From positions 9,530,795 through 9,594,794 of the forward strand of contig NC_033635.1 of the NCBI RefSeq assembly GCF_001540865.1: DNA of 64,000 nucleotides, in the 5' to 3' direction. The position numbers and the translations under genes are program-made. Within the stretch, counting starts at the first letter, position 1. Each line of letters begins with the position of its first letter. This DNA is from Ananas comosus (taxonomy: Eukaryota > Streptophyta > Magnoliopsida > Poales > Bromeliaceae). The notes under the pieces were generated by a model. That model made no database searches and was not told where the DNA came from. It saw only the letters and a list, made by a program, of their open reading frames with translations. This document shows positions 44,366 to 54,323 of the stretch, in pieces.

Positions 44366-45118
44366 ATTCCTGGACACTGTCTTAGTCAAAGGTCCTTCTT
44401 CGTAAAGTGCGCAAGGAGGTAGAGTGACTACTGATGATGATTCTCGAAGTTAGCCCACGATTGAATCAAGCAATTTAGTTAATGAGGAATCGGAGTACGT
44501 AGGGGAGTTCAGAAACTACACAGTGTTTTTTGGTTTGGCAAAAGAGCCAAATGATGCTTATATGCATATTGCTTAAAATTATAAAAATGTTTACAGAATA
44601 GGGTGCGCCGCTATGACGTACGGTCTCAGAAGAAATACTAAAAAATTACTCCTAGCAAAAACAGTAAATGTAGAAAAAGAAAAGGGACTACTGTTAGGAA
44701 TCCGGTACTTGCCCCGGTAACGGATCTTGTGAATCCACAATCTGCTCCGTTACCGACTGCTGTGGATTTGGTACCGATTGTTGGGATTCCGCAACGAAAG
44801 CGTCAAATCGAATTTTTACCATAAACCCGTCTCCTCAGCAAGCTGATACAATCATAAAAGAGAAAAATATGCAGATAAAATAAGATTTAATAAATAAGAG
44901 AAGATTACATCTGGCTCCTCTTCTGCAACAGAGTAGCTACAACCCGAGCCCTCTTTCTGAATCTTTTCTGTCCTTCTCTCGTCTTTTAATAATCTAAAAG
45001 ACTACTTACTCATGGACGCACCCATGCACAAGGTGCATCCAACTCACTATCTCTCTCTCTGGTACGGCACACCCAAAGCTCCAGCCGTACCTCTCACCAC
45101 TAATTAACTCCTTAATGC
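44366..45118. mobile_element. Probable LTR fragment
   Basis: TGTTAGGAATCCGGTACTTG near 44693 could be an LTR start on the minus strand. CT-rich and AGAGAGAG-like leader words follow at 44920-45060. No second LTR or coding region, so the call is tentative. Confidence 0.3.
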
Positions 45119-45140
45119 TATATATATATATATATATATA
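45118..45140. repeat. (TA)n microsatellite
   Basis: Short TA run at the edge of a MITE. Confidence 0.85.
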
Positions 45141-45294
45141 GAGTCCGGCTACTATGCCATCGGTAGCACGGAGCGCTCCGTGCTACCAAGTTGTTTTCGA
45201 TGATGTGGCTTCCAAATCGACGATCGGCTCCGTTAGACTTGATCTACACTATTAAAAGTATTAGGAAACTAAATTTTATAATTTTTCGATATCC
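45141..45294. mobile_element. Left-half fragment of family A fold-back MITE
   Basis: GAGTCCGGCTACTATGCC, GTTGTTTTCGATGATGTGG and CGACGATCGGCTCCGTTAGA match the left arm of 22030-22565 and 20301-20876. The right arm is absent. Confidence 0.6.
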
Positions 45295-45707
45295 TCTAAA
45301 GAACATAACAAAAGAACATAACAAAAGAACATCAAATTTGGCAAGATTTCACACTTCCTAACCCTATAAACATGTTCTTTTTTTTATTTTCGTTTTAAAG
45401 AAAGAATTAAAAAAAAGGAATTACCAAAGAAAGAGATGGATTTGATTGTTTGATTGTTTGTTTATTTGTTAGATGATTAATTAAATATGGTTAATCAGTG
45501 GGCCTCACCTTATTAATTATTAATTTAACAATCTTTTATAAAAAAAAGGGTAAAAAATGCATATGCAATTGATCTTTTTCAAGCATATGCAATTGAGCAA
45601 TCGTTTAACTAATTGAGCTAAAATGTAGATTGAGCTTAGCTTGTTTAATAAACAAACAAGCCCAATGTAATATTCTACATGCTTATACAAAAACTATTTT
45701 GAACGAG
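45295..45707. other. No gene seen; short triple direct repeat AAAGAACATAAC
   Basis: AAAGAACATAAC-like words occur three times at 45298-45330. The rest is AT-rich spacer. Confidence 0.5.
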
Positions 45708-45723
45708 TAATTAAACATGAATT

Positions 45724-45892
45724 TTTTATTTTTTTTGAGAAATAGGTAGCACGCTACCCGTTTCGTTTATTTCATTTAGAAATAAACTTAGCTGAAAATG
45801 TGAATCAACTAGGATTCGAACTTGGGTCTCGGATACCAATCACCAAGCCCTTTGCCACTTGCTTTAGGACCACTTGCTTTAGGGACGGTCGA
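45724..45892 (-). mobile_element. Complete tRNA-derived SINE with 16-bp target duplication
   Basis: Read on the minus strand it starts TCGACCGTCCCTAAAGCAAG. It has an A-box-like AGCAAGTGGCAAAGGGC and a B-box-like AGTTCGAATCC, a body GTTGATTCACATTTTCAGC, and the tail GGGTAGCGTGCTACC with poly-A. The perfect duplication TAATTAAACATGAATT lies at 45708-45723 and 45893-45908. CCTAAAGCAAGTGG is duplicated in tandem at its head. This is the best copy of the family in the window. Confidence 0.9.
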
Positions 45893-45908
45893 TAATTAAA
45901 CATGAATT

Positions 45909-46613
45909 GTTAGAAGAATTATATAGAGGTTGCTGTTTTCTTTGCTTCTAATTTTTACCTCAATCGGATTATTAAGTTTTCTAAAACATAATTTTTTTAG
46001 TTATTAAAGGAAATACGGCTTGTATGACGGAACTAATGCTATGAAAATGCTTTTTGTTAAATATAGATCATGCACATCACATGAGAGGTGTGATATTTGC
46101 TATGTAGACACAAACACTACTTATAAGTTAACTTGGTGGTCATTTTCCTTTGAATCATTCCATGTATAATTTATGGTGTAATTTATTGTAGTCACTTGGG
46201 CTGTTGGAGGAAACCAATTAAAATTCAAAGTACTTATTCAATTTAAGTATTCATTTTAGAAAATATATTTAATTAATATTAACTTCGTATCGAAATTGTC
46301 TAGAATTTATTGAGATAAGAGGAACACTACTCAAGCTCATGAGTCGGCAATTTTTTTTAACACTTATAATCAAAATTTATATACCTCTTTTTCTTACTTA
46401 ATTTCCTATTTTAATTTCTTTTATTCTTGATCAAATAAGTTATAATTCAAGTATTGTGTTCATGGTTATAAAAATAAGCAATAAGAAAAGAATAAGGAAA
46501 CCACTACTTCCTATTTCGCCAACACAATATTGAATCCTCTAGAAATTAAACCTAACAGAGAAACTAGGGTTTTCTTCTATAGGGAAAGGACGTTTTTCTT
46601 TAGGAATAGGACG
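45909..46613. other. No gene seen
   Basis: AT-rich spacer without recognised features. Confidence 0.45.
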
Positions 46614-46805
46614 TTTTGTTATTACCGAGATTTTGGTCTACTATTTAAAGTAGGTAAATACATATATATACATTTTGTTATTACCGAGATTTTGGTCTAC
46701 TATTTAAAGTAGGTAAATACATATATATATATATACATTTAGTTATTACCGAGATTTAGGTAAACTATTTAAAGTAGGTAAATACATATATATATATATA
46801 CATCA
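46614..46805. repeat. Tandem repeat, about 64-bp unit three times
   Basis: Each unit reads GTTATTACCGAGATTTTGG, TACTATTTAAAGTAGGTAAA and a TA run. The unit length varies with the TA run. The third unit has AGGTAAACT for TGGTCTACT. Confidence 0.85.
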
Positions 46806-46943
46806 TACATATATACAATATACATACATACGGTATACATATATATAATAATTTCCCTTCCCATTCTTATAGTATGAATAAGAAAAGTTTTTATGGATAA
46901 GATCAATTATCAAATTTCTATATGTGCTACCGCTTAATGTAAA

Positions 46944-47218
46944 CTAGTGCAATACCGGCGCGTTGCGGCGGGTCACCTGTGAAGGTGAAGAACGAAAATC
47001 AATAAAATTACTGCCGAAATAAAATATTCCATTGGCTAAATAAAATATTCCATCGGCTTTGAATTTTCATACTATGCACGTTTAGCATATTCATCATCGC
47101 CTCTTTTCCCCTCCCTTTTCACTTCATTTTATACCACTTTTTAATGCACTAATAATAATAAAATATAAGAATATAATTATATATTTTTTTAAAATAATAA
47201 TAATAGTATAATGTAGAA

Positions 47219-47254
<36 letters not shown>

Positions 47255-47333
47255 TCATTATTATTAATTACGGGGATGTACATCATTAGTCCCAATCCTA
47301 AGTAATAAAAAAATATATAATATATATATAGGA
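46944..47333 (-). mobile_element. Helitron-like 3' end and short body
   Basis: Read on the minus strand the terminus is CCGCCGCAACGCGCCGG (hairpin) then TATTGCACTAG|T, a Helitron-type 3' end. The 5' end is uncertain; a TCC start next to the TA-rich run at 47333 is possible but lacks the usual flanking A. The body is TA-rich with a (TA)n tract at 47221-47252. Confidence 0.45.
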
Positions 47334-47362
47334 ATCTTCGCATGAGACTTACCGCCTTATTA

Positions 47363-47642
47363 TTAGAGCCAGCGGGCGAAGCGATCGAAGGAAAGCGAAA
47401 ATGTGAAAACCTGCTTGGCTGTTCCCGATGGACTCCTCCTCCGCCGACTGCTGCCTCTGCGCGATCTCCGCCCTCCGCCCGCCGCCGCCGGCGAATTCGT
47501 CAGTCCTACGCCCGCCAGTGAACGTGGCGCGAACGTACAACATGATGAGACAGTGATCGGACAGCGAGCGGGAAAGGACCTGTACAAAATAGGGCACGGT
47601 GGAGGTGGAGGATAGAGTGCCAACACGTTGCTTGGGAGGTGG
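47363..47642 (-). pseudogene. GC-rich host frame split by the Ty3/gypsy element, 3' part
   Basis: GC-rich sequence unlike its AT-rich left flank. Removing the retrotransposon and one copy of its GCGGT duplication would let a minus-strand frame entering from the right flank continue here without shift. A second minus-strand frame also stays open across this block. No domain is recognised in either; the C-terminal part is Arg/Ser/Gly-rich. It may be the 5' exon of a disrupted gene or a GC-rich promoter region. Confidence 0.35.
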
Positions 47643-47647
47643 GCGGT
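47643..47647. repeat. Target-site duplication, left (GCGGT)
   Basis: Identical to 53921-53925 on the other side of the LTR retrotransposon. Confidence 0.95.
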
Positions 47648-48335
47648 TGTTATGATTCCGACCACCGCGCAACCCAATTATGGATTGATGGATGGCGCAA
47701 TGGGATGAAGAATCGGCTTACCTGATCCGATGCCTCGATCTGATGAGGATGAAACCGAGGATCGTGGATTGGAGATGATGATAAACAGTATTCAATCGAA
47801 TACTGATCGGGTATCAGCTGTGCGAGATCGATAGCTTCGATTGAGAATGGATCTGTGCTTGAGATGAGATAGAATTGGAGTGAGGAAGAAGAAGGAGAGA
47901 TAGAGAAGAGGAAGACGAGCTAGAGAGAGAGAGAGAGAGAGAGAGAGTTGGGGAGAATGGGGGATTTTTATTCAAACTTCTCATAGTTTGTTACAGGTAG
48001 TTGCTACTATTTATACCCCTCAATATGGGGACCAAAATGTAAAAAGAGTACAGTAACAAGGACTGCAGCTTAATTGTGTTTATACTTAGTGGTTCCGATG
48101 GGCATGATCTAATTGAGATTGGATTGGGCCCCTCCCAGGCTTACCGCCATCAACTAATCCTTCCGGAGTCGGATGCTTAATGGATCGGTTGAAGTAACCA
48201 AACCCATTACTTGGTAACCCGGTAAGTACACTCCCTTCGATCTTATCGCTGCCGCCCTCCTTGTCTCTGCTTCTCTTCCTCCTTTCCCTCTCTGCTCCAT
48301 CTACCTCCTATCCCTCCTATTCCTCGGTCGTAACA
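47648..48335 (-). repeat. 3' LTR of the Ty3/gypsy element
   Basis: 688 bp, TGTTA...TAACA. It differs from the other LTR by only three substitutions (one within the GA microsatellite) and by 2 bp in that microsatellite's length. TATAAATAG on the minus strand (48007-48015) is its TATA box. Confidence 0.97.
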
Positions 48336-48336
48336 A

Positions 48337-48348
48337 TCCCCTCCCCTT
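48337..48348 (-). other. Polypurine tract of the Ty3/gypsy element
   Basis: AAGGGGAGGGGA on the minus strand, one base before the 3' LTR. It primes plus-strand DNA synthesis. Confidence 0.9.
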
Positions 48349-48363
48349 AGCACATCCTTGTCC

Positions 48364-51300
48364 TCAAGGATCGAACGCCGGAAACTGCGAGATTAGGAAA
48401 CGGTAGTCCTCCCAGGTCGCCGACTCTTCAGGCAAGTTGGTCCATTTGACCAAGACTTTGGTAGCCGCCCGATCTCCTGCACGGACCATCTTCCGCTCCA
48501 GTATCCTTTCTGGTTCTGCAAGTAACTGCCCTTCCTCCCCCACCAACGGTATTGTAGGGGTCACTTGTGCTTTTTCCTTGGGACTTCTTTTGAGTAGTGA
48601 TACATGGAAAACTGGGTGGATTTTTGATCCCTCAGGTAACCTTAGCCTATAAGCGACTGCCCCGATCTTCTCGGTTATCTCGTAAGGCCCAAAGTAGCGT
48701 GAACAAAGCTTAAGGTTTTTTCGAACTGCCACCGAGAGCTGTCGATAGGGTTGCAATTTCAAGTATACCCAATCTCCAACTTTGAACTCTCGATCTGTTC
48801 GCCTCCTGTCAGCAAACTGTTTCATACGATTCTGAGCCTTTTGCAAATTGTCCCTGAGCTCCCGTGTTAGCTTCTCCCTCTCCTTTCCCCAATCCTGTAC
48901 CACCCCCACTGTACTCTTATCAAGGTTACCAATCATATAGTTAGGGGGCGATTGCCCGTAAAGAGCCTGGTAAGGAGAAGTCTCCAAGGATGTATGATAA
49001 TTGGTGTTGTACCACCATTCAGCATGGATCAACCAGTGAAACCACTTCCTGGGGTGTTGGAAACACAAACAGCGAAGATAGGTTTCTAGACATCGATTTA
49101 ATCGTTCCGTCTGTCCATCTGACTGTGGATGATATGCGGATCCCATGTGTAGTTTAGTCCCAAGCAACCCGAATAGTTCTTGCCAAAGCTGACTAGTAAA
49201 AATTCGATCTCTGTCCGAAACTATGACCTCCGGCAGCCCATGCAAGCGATATATAGTATCAAAGAAAGCCTTGGCCACCTCTATGGCGGTGAACGGATGG
49301 GTCAATGCGATGAAATGTCCATACTTGGACAGTCTATCTATCACTACCAGAATAGAGTCTTTACCTTCAGATTTGGGCAGCCCTTTGATGAAGTCCATGC
49401 TGATTGCGCTCCACATCCGAGTAGGAATGGGTAGTGGTTGAAGTAAACCCGCATACATCGAATTGTCTGACTTATTCCTGAGGCAGATTTCACATTTCTC
49501 GACATACTTCTTCACATCCTCCTTCAGTTTTGGCCAGTAGAACACTTGTTTCACTCGCTTATACATGTGTTGCCTACCGGAGTGCCCTCCTAACGGAGAG
49601 TCATGCATCTCTCGTAGTATTCTTTCTTTCAATTTCCCATCTTGTCCTATATATATCCTCCCTTTGTACCTGATCAGCCCTTGTTTAAGCGTATAGTGAC
49701 CTTGGTCCGCAGGAGTCTGGAGTGTGCACTTAGCCAGCAGTTGCTTACAATGATTATCTGTTTCGTAACTCTTACTTACTTCAGTAACCCATTCCGGAAC
49801 GGCTCCCGTCACTGCTTGGACCACCCCTTCCTCCACCCCTTGTCTCGATAAGGCATCAGCTGCGCAATTTTCCTTTCCTTTTCGATATTGAATCACGTAA
49901 TCTAAGCCCATGAGTTTGAGTAGACCTTTTTGTTGAATGGCGGTGTTAATTTTCTGCTCCAATAGAAACTTCAAGCTCTCGTGGTCCGTCTTTATTATAA
50001 AGGGCTTTAAGCTTAGATAATGCCGCCACTTTGTCACAGCGACAAGAATAGCCAAGAACTCTTTTTCGTAGGTCGATAACCCTAGATTCTTCTTACTAAT
50101 TGCTTGACTCAGATAGGCTATGGGCCTCCCTCCTTGACTCAGCACGGCTCCAATTCCTTGGCCACTGGCGTCTGCTTCTATCTCAAAATGCTTCGAATAG
50201 TCAGGCATGGCCAGCACAGGAGCTTCCGTCATCGCTTTTTTTAACCTCTGAAATGCCGAAGTCGCGTCTTCACTTCATTTAAAACTGTCTTTCTTCAAGA
50301 GCTCTGTTAGGGGTCGGCTTATTATCCCATAACCTTTGACAAACTTCCGGTAATACCCGGTAAGCCCCAAGAACCCTCTCAACTCTTTTACAGATCTGGG
50401 TAAAGGCCACTGGATCATGGCTTCTACTTTACTCGGGTCTGTCGACACCCCGTCCTCAGTGATTACAAAGCCCAAGTAATCTACTTGTTTCTGCCCAAAG
50501 AAACACCTCACCCTTTTGGCAAACAAGCTGTGATCTCGTAATATTCCCAGCACCTCTTTCAAATGTTCCACATGCTCCTGCAGGGTCTTACTATATATGA
50601 GTATATCATCAAAAAATACTAATACGAACTTTCTCAAGAAGCGATCAAAAATCTCATTCATGATAGCTTGGAACGTGGCCGGCGCGTTAGTAAGTCCGAA
50701 GGGCATGACCCGAAACTCGTAGTGGCCGATGTGGGTTCTAAAAGCCGTCTTCGGAATGTCGCTAGGATGCATGCGGATTTGGTGATATCCCGAACGCAGG
50801 TCAATTTTTGAGAAATATTTTGCTCCCCCCAACTCATCGAGTAAATCCTCAATAATGGGAATCGGATATTTATCCTTCACTGTGAGCTTGTTTAACTGTC
50901 TATAGTCGACGCAAAAGCGCCATGTTCCATCCTTTTTCTTAACCAAGAGCACCGGAGATGCATAGGGGCTATGGCTGGGCTGAATGATCCCTGTTTGTAA
51001 CATTTCCTTTATCTGTCTTTCCATTTCATTCTTCTGCTCAAAGGTATACCTATAGGGTCTAATGTTAACTGGCGAAGACCCGGTCAGTAAAGGTATCCTA
51101 TGATCCTGGCTCCTAGTAGGAGGTAGACCCTGTGGTTCCTGGAAAACATCCCCATATTCCCGCAACACCTCCTGAATGGATTCGGGTATGTTCTCTTCTT
51201 TTCCGCTATCTGGCGGAATCCACTGTGCTATTGCACAGCAACTGCCCAACTGAGGTTCCTGCAGCAGCTGTTTCGCGGTAATACTTCGCAATTGGGCCTT

Positions 51301-52920
51301 TTCAGTCATTCCCTTGAGGTGGATCTTCTTCTCCCCTTTAGTAATAATGACAGTATTAATCTCATAATCGAAGGTGATTGGCCCGTGAGCTTTTAACCAG
51401 TCGATCCCGAGGATCATACTTGACCCTTCAAGCCTTATCACTCGTAAGTCGGCCGAGTACTTTTCTCCTTGCATTTCCCAAACGTAGTTGGTACACTTAA
51501 GCTTACTTAGTACCTTTTGGCCATTGGCTACTGTTACCAATAGTGGGTTAGTAGTGGTTATGCTGGCCTTGGTCTCTTTCGCGATTCCGATATCAATAAA
51601 ACTGTGTGTGCTCCCGGTGTCCACCAGAATGGATAAAGTTTTTCCTTTACTTTCTCCCTGTATCTTTATTGTATCTTGACTGTCCTCGGCACTTAGGGCA
51701 TGAATGGACAATCCCAATTCCTCGGCTTCTTCTAATTCAACTTTGTTTTCTCCTTCTACCTCTTGCAAGCTAATCTCATCATAGACTTCAGTCACCTCAG
51801 GAACGGCTTGCAGGGCATTCACAACTTGCTGTTTACAAATATGGCCCGGGCTGTACTTATCTCCACATTTGAAACACAGTCCCGCCGCTCTTCTCTGTTC
51901 GATTAATTGCCGGTTGGGAAAAACCTTTTCTGCTGCAAACTTGGGTTGGTTCCTGGTGGTATCGGAATATCTTCCCGACGTTGCCGAACCTATACCCTTG
52001 TAATTGCTTGAAGGATTGGTGATACCTGCCAGTTTGAACATTTGCTTGTTCCTTTTCATCATAGCAGCAATGGTTTGTTCCTGCAATTTAGCTTGTTCAA
52101 AAGCTTGCGCTAATGTGCGGGGATAGAGCATCTTGACGGCCGACTTAATCTCCTCCTTTAGCCCACTTAAGAAGCTGGATAAGAAATAACTTCCGGAGAA
52201 TTGTGAATCAGTGGTAAGGATCCGCGCTCTTAATTCCTCAAACTACTCTTGGTACTCTTCTACTGTCCCTGTTTGTACCAATTTGTTAAATTCCTCCACA
52301 GCATCCACTAACCCCTTAGTATCAAATCGTTTACAAACCTCTTCAGAGAAATCTACCCAACTGACCATTCCTTTCTCTGCCAGGTATCCTTGAAACCAAG
52401 TATCAGCCTTATCATCCAAATGCATTGCGATTAATTCCATCTTCTGGTGCTCCTTAATACCATAGAATTCAAAGTACCTCTCACATTTTCTCACCCAACT
52501 CCTTGGGTTGTCATTCATGAACATAGGAAAAGCTAATTTGGGATATGGAAATTGAGAACCGGATCGATTTATAGTAGATTGTATATGATGATCTTCCCTT
52601 GTATGAGAATGAGATGGGTTTGGTAATATACCTCGTTCCTCTGGATTGGTTGAAGAAGTAACTCCCTTGGTTGATGATGCTTGTGGTATGTTCTTCAGCA
52701 GATCCATAATCTGTTCCAGCTTCTTGGAGGTGTTCGCAGAATCTCTCTTCCAATCGTCATAATGGGACTGTCCCTCGGTACGTATCGCCTCCATCCGACT
52801 TGCCAGTGATTCAAACTTCCTCTCATTACCCACTGCTAACTGTTGTAGTTGCTTCTCTAGCACGTGAACATGTTCATCGAGCAGCTTCAAACGTGTTCCC
52901 TCGGCCATCGCCTTGCTCAC
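48364..52920 (-). pseudogene. gag-pol of the Ty3/gypsy chromovirus, two in-frame stops
   Basis: One continuous frame of 1518 codons, interrupted only by TAG at 52243-52245 (codon 226, within gag) and TGA at 50275-50277 (codon 882, between reverse transcriptase and RNase H). Gag comes first. A CCHC-like knuckle with long spacing follows at codons 349-362 ([14 protein letters not shown]), and the protease DTGS is at 434-437. Reverse transcriptase carries FFDD at 769-772, and RNase H has its first Asp near 917. The integrase zinc site is H1106, H1113, C1143, C1146 and its catalytic triad is D1176, D1236, E1272. A GPY/F-type motif lies near 1409 and the chromodomain near 1469-1511 (LVKWTNLPEESATWEDY). 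Both stops could arise by C:G to T:A changes, as expected for methylated silenced DNA. No frameshift was found. Confidence 0.93.
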
Positions 52921-53215
52921 GAATTTGAATCGGTTACCTCTCGCCGACCCAATTGTCGCTCAATCGTCAGCTGGATCCACCTGCAAGAGTGTTGCAGGCA
53001 CCAGGTGGGAACTCGAACAGATGGTGGGCGTGTGATTTCCCAACCAATTCTGTGAGTTCAAGAACCGGGGTCGGCTCTTACAGCGGCTCCCTTTGTCCAG
53101 GTTCACCCAAAGGCGATCCTAGCAACTCGGGAAGCTGTGTCGACGTTGGATTCAACAGTTTTTGCAAAACCGGAGCCCTTGCGACTGCGCTGTACCGATC
53201 CCTGGGATCTCAACA

Positions 53216-53227
53216 GCTCTGATACCA
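53216..53227 (-). other. Primer-binding site for initiator tRNA-Met
   Basis: TGGTATCAGAGC on the minus strand, three bases after the 5' LTR. It is the standard plant initiator tRNA-Met site. Confidence 0.95.
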
Positions 53228-53230
53228 ACT

Positions 53231-53920
53231 TGTTATGATTCCGACCACCGCGCAACCCAATTATGGATTGATGGATGGCGCAATGGGATGAAGAATCGGC
53301 TTACCTGATCCGATGCCTCGATCTGATGAGGATGAAACCGAGGATCGTGGATTGGAGATGATGATAAACAGTATTCAATCGAATACTGATCGGGTATCAG
53401 TTGTGCGAGATCGATAGCTTCGATTGAGAATGGATCTGTGCTTGAGATGAGATAGAATTGGAGTGAGGAAGAAGAAGGAGAGATAGAGAAGAGGAAGACG
53501 AGCTAGAGAGAAAGAGAGAGAGAGAGAGAGAGTTGGGGAGAATGGGGGATTTTTATTCAAACTTCTCATAGTTTGTTACAGGTAGTTGCTACTATTTATA
53601 CCCCTCAATATGGGGACCAAAATGTAAAAAGAGTACAGTAACAAGGACTGCAGCTTAATTGTGTTTATACTTAGTGGTTCCGATGGGCCTGATCTAATTG
53701 AGATTGGATTGGGCCCCTCCCAGGCTTACCGCCATCAACTAATCCTTCCGGAGTCGGATGCTTAATGGATCGGTTGAAGTAACCAAACCCATTACTTGGT
53801 AACCCGGTAAGTACACTCCCTTCGATCTTATCGCTGCCGCCCTCCTTGTCTCTGCTTCTCTTCCTCCTTTCCCTCTCTGCTCCATCTACCTCCTATCCCT
53901 CCTATTCCTCGGTCGTAACA
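53231..53920 (-). repeat. 5' LTR of the Ty3/gypsy element
   Basis: 690 bp, TGTTA...TAACA, with the TATA box TATAAATAG on the minus strand at 53592-53600. A (GA)n tract lies at 53501-53532. Confidence 0.97.
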
Positions 53921-53925
53921 GCGGT
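53921..53925. repeat. Target-site duplication, right (GCGGT)
   Basis: Matches 47643-47647. Confidence 0.95.
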
Positions 53926-54130
53926 AGGCGAGCCGTACGGTAGACGGAAAGAATGGAGAAGCTTCGCCGGCGACGCGTCGACGATATATAGCATGGCGAC
54001 ACGGATGCACATTAATAAGTGCAAGGCGTTGTGGTGGAGTGGGCTAATTAATGAAACCGCTGAGGCAACAGAGAAGCCCTTAGCCAAATTAACGCGTGTG
54101 TGCCACATCATGCACAAAATTGGATTTCAT
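53926..54130 (-). pseudogene. GC-rich host frame split by the Ty3/gypsy element, 5' part
   Basis: A minus-strand ATG at 53992-53994 opens a short frame (MLYIVDASPAKLLHSF and on) that reaches the duplication in the phase that continues at 47642. A longer upstream start also exists. No domain is recognised. The composition drops to AT-rich after about 54130. Confidence 0.35.
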
Positions 54131-54323
54131 TAGAGTTGTGCCAAACATGAAAACTCTCGAGTTTTCAACACAAAAACAATTGGGATTTAATTAGATTTGT
54201 GCCACCTCATGCTAAAAAAATATTAAAATATAGCAGTTAAATATGAGAATAAAAATATGAGGTAATTATTGCAGTAAAATATGAGAATAAAAATATAAGA
54301 AGTTAAATAATAAGCTATATTTA

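Larger units (their letters stand above)
47648..53920 (-). mobile_element. Near-complete Ty3/gypsy chromovirus-type LTR retrotransposon
   Basis: 6273 bp. The order on the minus strand is 5' LTR, primer-binding site, gag-pol, purine tract, 3' LTR. Gag, protease, reverse transcriptase, RNase H and integrase come in the Ty3/gypsy order, and a C-terminal chromodomain marks a chromovirus. The 5-bp duplication GCGGT is intact and the LTRs are almost identical, so insertion was recent. Two stop codons in gag-pol mean this copy cannot make the full polyprotein by itself. Its LTRs and signals are intact, so it could be mobilised in trans. Exact clade (Reina, Tekay or other) needs a tree. Confidence 0.96.

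Noticed and set aside
45820..45892. tRNA gene
   Set aside because: A and B boxes are present, but no cloverleaf can be formed. The sequence continues into a SINE body and poly-A tail flanked by a target duplication.
46614..46805. CRISPR-like array
   Set aside because: Three adjacent units without spacers in a plant nuclear sequence; an ordinary short tandem repeat.
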